Assembly: GCA_016213455.1 (NCBI GenBank)
Contig: JACRAG010000415.1
Coordinates: 1-8,107 of the forward strand
Direction: 5' to 3'
Length of the DNA stretch: 8,107 nucleotides
Origin: Anaerolineae bacterium
Lineage (GTDB): Bacteria; Chloroflexota; Anaerolineae; Anaerolineales; Anaerolineaceae
Shown here: piece after piece, positions 1-7,700 of the stretch
Layout: each line of letters opens with the position of its first letter
How positions within the stretch are numbered: the stretch's first letter is position 1
Made by a program: the position numbers and the translations under genes
Notes under the pieces: model-generated
What the model was told of the DNA's origin: nothing
Databases searched by the model: none
The model's input: the letters and a program-made list of their open reading frames with translations, nothing else

Positions 1-751
1 CAGCCTGCGCTGCCCGATCATGATCACCGACCTGCGCACCGCCGAAATGGTCAAATACGCGTCGAACGCCTTCCTGGCGACGCGGATCTCCTTCATCAAC
101 GAGATCGCCAATATCTGCGAAGAATTGGGCGCAGACGTGCGCGAAGTGGCGCGCGGCATGGGCCTTGACAAGCGCATTGGCCCATCCTTCCTGGATGCCG
201 GCCTGGGTTGGGGTGGAAGCTGCTTCCCCAAGGACGTGAAAGCCCTGGCGCACATGGCCATTTTGCACGGCACACAGCCTCAACTTCTGCAGGCTGTCAT
301 GGACATCAATCGCAACCAGCGCCGCCGGGTGGTGGTCAAACTTCGCCGCGCCCTGGGCAAGCTGGATCAGAAGGTCATCGGCGTACTCGGCCTCTCCTTC
401 AAACCCAACACGGACGACATCCGTGAAGCTCCTTCGCTGGAAGTGATCCACCTGCTGGAAAACGAAGGCGCCACTATCAAAGCCTATGACCCGCAAGCCA
501 TGCCGCATGCCGTCACCATGCTGCCGCGCGTGATCCTGCAGCCCACACCCTACGATGTGGCGAAAGATGCCGACGCGCTGGTGCTGGCGACCGAATGGAA
601 CGAGTTCAAACAGCTTGACTTCCACCGTATCAAAGAAGTCATGCGCACCCCGGTGATTCTGGACGCACGCAACCTGTGGGATGCCGACCAATTACGCTCC
701 CTGGGGTTCACCTATTTCAGCATCGGAAGACCCGGCACAAACAACGCCTGA
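1..751 (+). CDS. ugd: UDP-glucose 6-dehydrogenase, 3' part (5' end cut by the window edge)
   Basis: Oxidises UDP-glucose to UDP-glucuronate with two NAD+ in the cytoplasm, feeding synthesis of acidic polysaccharides and sugar nucleotides. The frame is open from base 2, so about 249 residues are visible against roughly 430-450 in the family; the N-terminal NAD-binding Rossmann domain is missing because of the edge, not a truncation. Numbering from the codon at base 2, the central domain has the family's active-site Lys and Asn (K18 and N22 in KYASN) and the catalytic Cys with its partner Asp in [10 protein letters not shown] (C74, D78; bases 221-235). The C-terminal UDP-binding domain follows, with [15 protein letters not shown] near residues 130-144 and a late RNLWD motif. 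It ends in TGA at 749-751. GDP-mannose dehydrogenase is a relative, but the motifs fit UDP-glucose dehydrogenase better. The identity is secure; the physiological pathway cannot be told from this window. Confidence 0.96.
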   Translation, partial: SLRCPIMITDLRTAEMVKYASNAFLATRISFINEIANICEELGADVREVARGMGLDKRIGPSFLDAGLGWGGSCFPKDVKALAHMAILHGTQPQLLQAVMDINRNQRRRVVVKLRRALGKLDQKVIGVLGLSFKPNTDDIREAPSLEVIHLLENEGATIKAYDPQAMPHAVTMLPRVILQPTPYDVAKDADALVLATEWNEFKQLDFHRIKEVMRTPVILDARNLWDADQLRSLGFTYFSIGRPGTNNA

Positions 752-775
752 TTGATATAATGTTGATGTATAATG
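752..775 (+). promoter_or_regulatory. Tandem TATAAT boxes, likely promoter of the sensor gene
   Basis: Two exact matches to the bacterial -10 consensus, TATAAT at 756-761 and at 769-774, lie just after the dehydrogenase stop. They sit in an imperfect tandem repeat: TTGAT-ATAATG (752-762) and TTGAT-GT-ATAATG (763-775). No good -35 hexamer stands at 16-18 bases upstream of either box, so the promoter is called from the -10 elements and context only. Initiation from the second box would fall near 780-783 and give a leader of about 115 bases before the TTG start at 898. Confidence 0.5.
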
Positions 776-777
776 AC

Positions 778-803
778 GGGGCAGTCTCGTGATGAGCTGC
801 CCC
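778..803 (+). terminator. G/C-rich hairpin: terminator of the dehydrogenase gene or 5' leader stem
   Basis: GGGGCAG (778-784) pairs perfectly with CTGCCCC (797-803). Three more pairs, CTC (786-788) with GAG (794-796), extend the stem past one bulged T and leave a five-base loop. The sequence after it is pyrimidine-rich (804-822) but lacks an uninterrupted T run, so it is a weak intrinsic terminator at best. It begins only 3 bases after the second TATAAT box, so a transcript from that promoter would start inside the hairpin; from the first box it would carry nearly all of it. Confidence 0.45.
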
Positions 804-887
804 AAATCCTTTGTTCTTTCTCATTACCGCCCTATTTTATCCATTACGACAACTGAATCCGGCACCCTGATCTGCACAATCGCACTC

Positions 888-893
888 GGAGGA
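888..893 (+). promoter_or_regulatory. Ribosome binding site that decides the TTG start of the sensor
   Basis: GGAGGA, a strong Shine-Dalgarno match, ends four bases before TTG at 898. The first in-frame ATG, at 913, is 19 bases away, too far for efficient use. The site therefore favours TTG as initiation codon. Confidence 0.75.
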
Positions 894-897
894 TTTT

Positions 898-3800
898 TTG
901 GACCCGCTGTATATGGACACTGGTACCGAATTTCAACATTCCCAAAAACCAAAGGCCATCCTGGTCAAGCTGGATCTGAGCGGAAGAATCACCGAAGCTC
1001 CAGCCGAGTTTTTGGCCTGTTTTCATCAAGACGCTCTCGAACTGCGCGGCACTGCATTCCTGGATTTGCTGGATGAAACCATCCGGTCTGATTTCCGAAA
1101 AGCATTGTTACATGCCATCACCCATGCCGAACCGGTGGAGTTTCCTTATCTCTATTCGCTTCCCCCGTGCGATTACCATATCACCATCGAGCCCCAACTC
1201 ATCCAGGGGCTGCCGGCTTCGTTGAACCTGTTGTTGAGCACACGCGATATCATCGAAAATATCCCGGAAAATCTTAAACAATTTCTATATCGAATGCGCG
1301 CAGGGATTCACGATAGTGAAGATGTGATCTTTCTCATGGATGTACAGGGAACCCTCCTGTACATTACCCCTGCGGTGCGAAAATTTTATTTGCAGCCCGA
1401 ACAAATGCAGACCTACCACCATTGGATTGATCCAAACGATCTGGATGCCGTGCACAAAACATTTCAGGCTGTCCTGGCTGGATCCGTGCAGGTCGTCGAA
1501 TGCCGGCTGCATGCCTCCAACGGAGAACGACCGCTCGTTCGCATCCATTTTTATCCAATCCTGATAAACGGACAAATCATCGGCGTTCAGGGATTAATTA
1601 ATCCTTCGGTATCTTCAACGCATTACATGGGTTTGATGGAAAGGCGCGCCGCCCAACTCAGTCTGTTGAACAAAATCGGCGAGACGTTATCCTCAACATT
1701 GAATATCGATCAGGCCCTGACGTACGCAGTTGAGACCATTCAAAAAAACTTTGGTTTCTTCCATGTTGCCATGTTTTTACCCCAACCGGACAACCAGCGC
1801 TTGCGCATGGCTGTGCGCTCTGGCGCCCTGGCGCATATTCTGCCCGATAATCACGCCATAGAAATGGGTCAGGGCGTGGTTGGATGGGTGGCAGCCAACC
1901 GTCAGACGCTGCTGGTCAATGATACGAACCTGGATCCGCGCTACCTCAACTTCTACCCTGACCGCATCCCCACACGCGCCGAAATTGCCGTGCCTGTGCT
2001 CGCGGGTAACGAATTAATCGGCATCATGGACGTGCAAAGCCCCATTGTGAACGCATTCGAAGCCCACGATCTGCAGATGTTGGAGGCGATCGCACATCAA
2101 CTCTCCTTATCCATCCAGAACGCCCGCCTGGTGGACCAGCTGCAGATCCGGTTGGAAAAACAGGAACACGCCGAATATCTGATGCGAATCCAGCGTGATT
2201 TACTGCTCAACCTCAGTGAAAAGTTGAATATCCATGAAGCCCTGTCTTCCATTCTGGACTCCTTGAGCAGTGACAAGGAAATCGACAGCGGCGCCATTTA
2301 CCTGGCTGACAATCAAACCGGATATCGATTGGCTGCCCATCGTGGATTTTCCGACCGTTTCATCTCCCAGGGCATTTACCTGGCGCCAGATTCACCCCAA
2401 GCCCTCACAGCCGCGGCTGGGTCCAACGTCTACCTGCGTGTTGATGATCTCCCCGATGGCCCGGAGATACCGACCGATTTATTAAGAAAAGAAGGCCTGC
2501 GATACCTGTGCATTTTGCCCGTTGCCCATCAGGGAAAATCCATTGCCATCCTGGTATTGGCATCCCATGGGAAAATTTATTTTTCCGAAGTATTTCGCGA
2601 TATTCTGGAAGCAATCGCCTCACAACTCGGCGCATCCATCATGCGGATCCAGGCGGAAAATGCCCTGGCTGAGAGCGAAGCCCGCAGCGCCGCCATGCTG
2701 CAAGCCATCCCTGATATCATTTTTGTGATCGATAAGAATGGTCGCTATGTTGCCAGCAAAATATACCCCGGCGACAGCCTGTCCGATCCAGACCATAGCC
2801 TTGCGGGCAAATATATCAGCGACCTCTTCTCCCAAGAAGAAACGCAACGAGCGCTTGAGAATATCCACGAGGCGCTCCAATCGGGCAAGACCCGCCAGTA
2901 TGAATACACGATCATGGTTGGAAATCCGCCGGCATTGCACCACTATGAATCCCGCATCCAGGCCATCAACCATGAATTGGTGATTGCCTTTGTCAGGGAT
3001 GTCACCGATGCGGTGGAGGCTCGAAAGGAACTGGAAAAGCGCGAACAGCGTTTCCGTGGTTTGTTTGAGAACAACCGGGATGCCATATTCCTGATCAATC
3101 TGGACGGTCACTACTCACTTGCCAACCAGCAGGCCCTGGATCTGTTGGGGTATTCTCAGGATGAAATCTCCCACCTCACGGTATTCGACATCATTGATCC
3201 AAGAGAGATACCGGACGCACAACAACGCTTCGCTGACCTGCATGCCGGAAAAATATTGCCACTCTATGAACGCACCTACCGTCATAAGCATGGCGAGCTA
3301 ATCCCCTGTGAAATCAACACCTCCATGGTGTACGACAAAGATGGCAAACCCCTGCATATTCAAAGCCTTCTGCGGGATATCCGCGACAGGAAACAGTCAG
3401 ACCAGATAAAATCGCTGATTTCAAGAAATGAAAAAACCATTCTATCGATCATCGATCTATACCTGGAAACCGCCAGCCTGAAGACATTTATACAAGAATT
3501 TCTCCAATTATTGGGGAAAGCCATTGAATCCAGAAGCATTTCTTTTTACAAAACGGATCCAGCAGGAAATTTGCAGTGGACCGGAAGCTGGCAAGACCAG
3601 CACAATTCACTGACGACCGGCCTTACACAGGATGTGGATCAAATCATCCAAACCAAAAGCCGATGGATGAGCGGTGAAACGGTCATCGTGCCATCCGACA
3701 ATCCGGAAATACCAACTCAAACGGTGATCGTTCCCTTCAAATTTCAGTCCAAATTGTACGGCCTGATCATAGTGGAGATGAAGCAGAAGTCTGATGAACA

Positions 3801-3903
3801 ACTCAAGCAAGATCTGGCACTGCTCAACACGATTGCGCATATGATTGCGCGTTGGTATCAACGTTATTCCGATCCATCCAACTTGTCTCTTTTTGATTTA
3901 TAA
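898..3903 (+). CDS. Multi-PAS/GAF sensor protein without a recognisable output domain
   Basis: A 1001-residue protein made almost wholly of ligand-sensing or protein-interaction domains. Approximate order from reading the sequence: weak PAS (19-115), PAS (130-236, around EDVIFLMDVQG), GAF (250-410, with NDTNLDPRYL at 341 and DVQS at 378-381), GAF (436-585), PAS (595-705, around IPDIIFVIDKNG), PAS (712-828, around RDAIFLINLDG, ending RDIRDRK), GAF (848-990). Helical linkers rich in charged residues join them. I see no signal peptide or membrane segment, so it should be cytoplasmic. I find no histidine kinase, receiver, GGDEF, EAL, phosphatase or DNA-binding domain; the protein ends about 11 residues after the last GAF. 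No LOV-type cysteine motif stood out, and the ligands are unknown. TTG is chosen as start because of the close GGAGGA; ATG at 913 is the alternative. Lying 36 bases ahead of the STAS gene, it may feed signals into that switch by protein contact (inference). Domain classes are fairly sure, edges and the first PAS less so. Confidence 0.88.
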   Translation: MDPLYMDTGTEFQHSQKPKAILVKLDLSGRITEAPAEFLACFHQDALELRGTAFLDLLDETIRSDFRKALLHAITHAEPVEFPYLYSLPPCDYHITIEPQLIQGLPASLNLLLSTRDIIENIPENLKQFLYRMRAGIHDSEDVIFLMDVQGTLLYITPAVRKFYLQPEQMQTYHHWIDPNDLDAVHKTFQAVLAGSVQVVECRLHASNGERPLVRIHFYPILINGQIIGVQGLINPSVSSTHYMGLMERRAAQLSLLNKIGETLSSTLNIDQALTYAVETIQKNFGFFHVAMFLPQPDNQRLRMAVRSGALAHILPDNHAIEMGQGVVGWVAANRQTLLVNDTNLDPRYLNFYPDRIPTRAEIAVPVLAGNELIGIMDVQSPIVNAFEAHDLQMLEAIAHQLSLSIQNARLVDQLQIRLEKQEHAEYLMRIQRDLLLNLSEKLNIHEALSSILDSLSSDKEIDSGAIYLADNQTGYRLAAHRGFSDRFISQGIYLAPDSPQALTAAAGSNVYLRVDDLPDGPEIPTDLLRKEGLRYLCILPVAHQGKSIAILVLASHGKIYFSEVFRDILEAIASQLGASIMRIQAENALAESEARSAAMLQAIPDIIFVIDKNGRYVASKIYPGDSLSDPDHSLAGKYISDLFSQEETQRALENIHEALQSGKTRQYEYTIMVGNPPALHHYESRIQAINHELVIAFVRDVTDAVEARKELEKREQRFRGLFENNRDAIFLINLDGHYSLANQQALDLLGYSQDEISHLTVFDIIDPREIPDAQQRFADLHAGKILPLYERTYRHKHGELIPCEINTSMVYDKDGKPLHIQSLLRDIRDRKQSDQIKSLISRNEKTILSIIDLYLETASLKTFIQEFLQLLGKAIESRSISFYKTDPAGNLQWTGSWQDQHNSLTTGLTQDVDQIIQTKSRWMSGETVIVPSDNPEIPTQTVIVPFKFQSKLYGLIIVEMKQKSDEQLKQDLALLNTIAHMIARWYQRYSDPSNLSLFDL

Positions 3904-3904
3904 T
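3899..3904 (+). promoter_or_regulatory. TATAAT box overlapping the sensor stop codon, possible internal promoter
   Basis: An exact TATAAT covers the last two bases of the final Leu codon, the TAA stop (3901-3903) and one base beyond. Initiation about 7 bases downstream would give a leader of roughly 29 bases carrying the ribosome site of the STAS gene. No clear -35 hexamer is present at normal spacing, and TTATAA-like sequence arises easily around a TAA stop, so this is tentative. Confidence 0.3.
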
Positions 3905-3926
3905 ATTTGCATCGCTAATCTCATGC

Positions 3927-3931
3927 GGAGG
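3927..3931 (+). promoter_or_regulatory. Ribosome binding site of the STAS gene
   Basis: GGAGG stands 8 bases before the ATG at 3940, near-ideal spacing. It supports this start and means the gene can be translated independently of the sensor upstream. Confidence 0.75.
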
Positions 3932-3939
3932 CTATCCCG

Positions 3940-4275
3940 ATGGAAATTACCCATACGCAATACAAACACTGTGACCTGGTGAAGGTTAAAGGCCGTATTG
4001 ACAGCTATACTGCGCCCCAGTTGGCTGAGACCTTCAACAAAATCACCGATGACGGCCGGTTTAAAATTGCCCTGGAAATGAGTGAACTGGACTTTATGTC
4101 CAGCGCCGGGTTGCGTGCGCTCATCAACACCCAGAAAGTTTGCAAACGCTACAACCGCGGCGAGCTGGTGTTGGTTGCCATCCCCGGCAACATCCACGCG
4201 GCGTTGGATCTGGCAGGGTTCATTCCTCTGTTCAAGATCTTCGACGACGTGCTCTCCGCCGTCGGCAATTTTTGA
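3940..4275 (+). CDS. STAS-domain anti-sigma factor antagonist (SpoIIAA/RsbV-like)
   Basis: A 111-residue single-domain cytoplasmic protein, normal length for the family. In partner switching, the dephosphorylated STAS protein binds the cognate anti-sigma kinase and releases its target; phosphorylation on a serine switches it off. The family pattern is clear: GRIDSYTAPQL at 18-28, then DFMSSAGLRAL at 51-61. Aligned by eye with Bacillus subtilis SpoIIAA (FMDSSGLGV, phosphorylated at Ser58), the acceptor is Ser55, the second serine of the pair. The C-terminal part (LDLAGFIPLFKIFDD) also matches the family. It starts at ATG 3940 after a good Shine-Dalgarno and ends at TGA 4273-4275, 7 bases before the likely kinase start, so substrate and kinase are adjacent as in spoIIA and rsb operons. 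Orthology to a particular named member cannot be settled here, so no symbol is given. Confidence 0.93.
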   Translation: MEITHTQYKHCDLVKVKGRIDSYTAPQLAETFNKITDDGRFKIALEMSELDFMSSAGLRALINTQKVCKRYNRGELVLVAIPGNIHAALDLAGFIPLFKIFDDVLSAVGNF

Positions 4276-4282
4276 TCGTGCA

Positions 4283-4735
4283 GTGACCCCATTCGTGGTT
4301 ACCCGATCCTTTCCGGGACGCTACGACAGCCTGGCTCAGATTGGCGAATTTATTCGCGGGATAACCGACAAAGCTGGGCTGAACAATTTCGCCGCCTACA
4401 CAGTTGAGATGGCGGTGGATGAAGCCTGTTCCAATATCATTGAACATGCCTACGGTGCAGAGGATCAAGGACCAATCACCTGCACCTGCAAAGTCAACAC
4501 CAAAGGCCTGACCATCATCCTTGAGGATCGTGGTCGGCCTTTTGATCCTGAGCTGGTCAGCGAGCCGGATGTTACCGGCGAACTGGAAGACAGGCCATCG
4601 CATGGATTGGGGCTCTTCTTCATCCGGCAATGGATGGATGAAGTTGAGTTCGAATTTGAAAGCGGCAACGGTAACCGTTTGACCCTGTACAAGAAACGCA
4701 CCACCGCTTCCACAAAATCCACCAGGCAGAAATGA
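4283..4735 (+). CDS. Anti-sigma-factor-type serine kinase with HATPase fold (SpoIIAB/RsbW-like)
   Basis: Predicted to phosphorylate the neighbouring STAS protein on serine and, when free, to bind and block a target protein, classically a sigma factor. With GTG at 4283 it has 150 residues, normal for the family. GHKL ATPase motifs are visible: the N box in VDEACSNIIEHAY (E47, N51), the G1 box EDRGRPFDP (D82, G84), and the G2 box SHGLGLFFI (G108, G110). E47 is the expected catalytic base. The frame stays open upstream through the STAS gene, but translation there is a low-complexity shadow and the family's N-terminus fits a start near 4283. GTG at 4295 is the alternative. Neither has a good Shine-Dalgarno; the STAS stop at 4273-4275 lies just upstream, so translation is probably coupled, which would match kinase to substrate amounts. 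The TGA at 4733-4735 overlaps the next gene's ATG. No membrane segment. The target is not in this window. Confidence 0.92.
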   Translation: MTPFVVTRSFPGRYDSLAQIGEFIRGITDKAGLNNFAAYTVEMAVDEACSNIIEHAYGAEDQGPITCTCKVNTKGLTIILEDRGRPFDPELVSEPDVTGELEDRPSHGLGLFFIRQWMDEVEFEFESGNGNRLTLYKKRTTASTKSTRQK

Positions 4736-7700
4736 CCCTGTTGTCGTCTCCAGGCGTTCCGGTTGAACCGGAGTGGAAACAATTTCTGCAGCTTGAAGAG
4801 CAGCTTGTCCGCAAGGCGGATACGCCTTCACAATGCCTTGCGGTGGAGAAAACCGTTGTCCGGATTTTAGGGGGGACAGCCCAAATCTGGTTGGCCCGAC
4901 CCTCCTATCCGCTGCCGGGCGACCCGGAGATGGAGCTTCTGCCGGTGGCACAGGCGCCGGACCTGGTGCACCGCGCTCATCTCGAAAAAGAATCCTATTT
5001 CTCAGACGCTGAAAATCAGCCTTCCACTCAGCCAGCCAGCCCAACCTGGCAGGCTGCACTGGTTTTGAACACAAACGAGACGTTTCTGGGCGTACTGTAC
5101 CATGAACGCTCCCCTGAACAGCCCTATCAAACCGAAGAGATTGACCTGCTCACCGGTCTGGCAGCCCACGCAGCGCTGGCCTTTGAAATCTCGCGACAGG
5201 AAAAGGTTAAAAACTGGCGGCTGCAGCAGCTTGGTCTGGTCCGGCAGGTTAGCGCGCAGATTGCCAACCTGCTTAACATCGACCTGTTATGCAAACGCGT
5301 CACTGAATTGATCCAGGAGACTTTTCACTATTACTATGTCGCCATCTTCACCCTGGATGAAAATTCGTCCGGCGTGCAGTTCCGCTCCTCCGCTTCCCTG
5401 GATGACATCCAACCTTTTGAAACCGGTTTTTCGGTCCCGATTGGTGAAGGGCTGATCGGTTTTGCAGCTTCATCCGGTGAAATCGTCATTACCCGCGATG
5501 CACTGATTGACCCGCGCTTTCGCTATTATGACGCCCTTCCGGAAACCCTGTCGGAAGCCTGCTTTCCGCTCAAAATTGAACAACGTGTTTTAGGCGTGCT
5601 GGACTTGCAGTCCAATATGCTCGACGGTTTTCACGAGACTGACATCCTCGTACTCAGCTCGCTGGCTGACTCAATCGCTCTTGCCGTGCAAACGGCTCAC
5701 CTCTACACAGACCTGGAGATGCGCGCCGGGCAGCTCTCCATCGTCGCGGAGTTCAGCCACATCCTCAACTCCATTCTGGAAATTGATGAGCTGCTTTCCG
5801 AAGTGGTCCAGTTCATTCAACGCCGTTTCGGTTTCCCGTATGTCAATATTTTCTCCGTACATTCCGGACGGCGGTTGGCGATTTACCAGGCAGGCAGCGG
5901 CGAACGCAGCGCAGCCATGGGCAACGAGCAGCTCAGTTATTCATTGGATGCGCCCACCGGCATCATCGCGCATGTAGCCCGCACAGGAGTTACCCTGCTG
6001 GCAAACGATGTCAGCCAGGAACCCCTCTACCTGCCCTCCCCCATGCCGCCACACGATACCCGCGCAGAATTGACCCTGCCCATCCAATATGGTGACGAAG
6101 TGCAGGCTGTGCTGGACATCCAGAGCAACGTGGTCAATGCCTTCAGCGAAAGCACCGTCTCACTTTTTGAGACCCTGGCATCCACCATCGCCGTGGCTTA
6201 TCACAATGCCTCCCTGTATCGCTCGGAAAAATGGCGGCGGCAGGTGGCCGAAAGCTTCCGGGATATTGCCTACCAGATCTCCAACAATGTCGATCTGGAA
6301 AGCCTGTTGGATGCCATTCTGGATCGCCTGGAACGCAACCTGCCCTGCGACACTTCAGCCATCTGGCTGGTGGATCAGGTGGGCGAAGCCAGCAGCCTGC
6401 GTCTGGCAGCTGCCCGGGGTGTCGATTCGACCATGCTTAACCACGTGGTGGAAGAAAAACCGGATGTAGCCAATTCACTGCTGATGCTGGTGCAGCGTGA
6501 GGAACCTTTCATTCGCAACGCCAACGATGCTTTGGGCCCGTTGGGACATGCGCTCAACTATGACCCTGATTATTCCGCCCTGGTGGCGCCCATGCGCGCT
6601 GGGAACCAGGTGCTGGGCTTGCTGGTGCTGGCGCATCACACTTCCGGGCGCTACGGTTCCGAAGCATCCAGCATGACCGCGACCTTCGCCAGTTATGCAG
6701 CCGTCGCCATTCAAAACAACCGCCTGTTTCACGAATCACAGGAACAGGCCTGGGTGGCAACCATGCTGGTTCAGGTAGCCGAAGCAAGCCAGAGCGTATT
6801 GTCTGTGACTGATCTACTCGCCACCATGCTGCGCCTGACCCGCCTGCTGGTGGGCGTTCGCAAATGCGCCTTCCTGCTTCGCATGGAAGGCCAGCCATAT
6901 TATGAATTAAAAGCCTGGTATGGTTTTGAGCCCAACAACGGCTCCCAGCATATTTTCCCCATCACCCTGCCCGGATTGGTGCGCCTGGAACAGGAACGCA
7001 GTTTGATTATGCTGGAAGACCCCGCGATGGAGATTGGTCTCCCCGAAGCCGCATTATCCGGTTACACGCTGCACACCCTGCTGCCGTTGCTGCTGCGCGG
7101 CGAGGTCACCGGGGCATTTTTGGTGGCGGCCCAGCTGGACGGTTTCAGCATCAATCCACCGCGACCGGACCCCAAATCCTCAGCCATCCTGCAGGGCATC
7201 GCCCACCAAACCTCGGTCACCGTGGAAAACTTGCGCCTGCTGGAAGCGCGCCAGGAGGAAGCCTACGTCACGGCTGCTCTGCTGCAGGTCGCCCAGGCGG
7301 TCGTTTCGGCCAATGAGCTTCCTGAAGTGCTCGACAATATCGTCCACCTGCTCCCCATTCTGGTTGGCATCGATGTCTGTCTGGTTTACCGCTGGGACGA
7401 AGACCTGCAAGTATTCCGTCCCACCAATGCCCACGGCGAAAACCGCCGCCAGGAGCGCTTCCTGCTCGACAATCCCTATCTGCCCGGCGAGCATCACCTG
7501 CTGGACGCCGTGCTCAATACAGCAGCTGCGCACATCTGCTCCATGCCGCAGGAAGGCCTGCCCGCCGAGGATTGGCCCCTGCTGCCCTGCGAACCGCTGG
7601 ACAGCTACGATCTCACCATCCACTCCACTGACCAGGACTGGCTGTTGGGCTTCCCACTCACCGTGCAAGCCAACGTGAAAGGTGTGTTTGTTGTGCGCGA

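Noticed and set aside
1341..1363. Perfect 8-base inverted repeat TGTACAGG / CCTGTACA with a 7-base spacer
   Set aside because: It lies inside the second PAS domain of the sensor; about one such repeat is expected by chance in a window of this size, and nothing suggests an operator or terminator there.
2620..3111. Open frame of 163 codons on the - strand within the sensor gene
   Set aside because: Antisense to the third PAS domain and without any recognisable motif; treated as a shadow.
4082..4282. N-terminal extension of the kinase frame overlapping the STAS gene
   Set aside because: The translated extension is rich in Ser, Thr, Trp and Pro and unlike kinases of this family, while the STAS frame is well conserved over the same bases.
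4232..5074. Open frame of 280 codons on the - strand across the kinase and phosphatase genes
   Set aside because: It is antisense to two genes with clear family motifs; its own translation is rich in Pro, Arg and Gly with no recognisable domain. It is a shadow frame.
7034..7678. Open frame of 214 codons on the + strand inside the phosphatase gene
   Set aside because: Its product is Ser, Pro, Arg and Cys rich with no domain, while the overlapping frame continues the GAF array without interruption.
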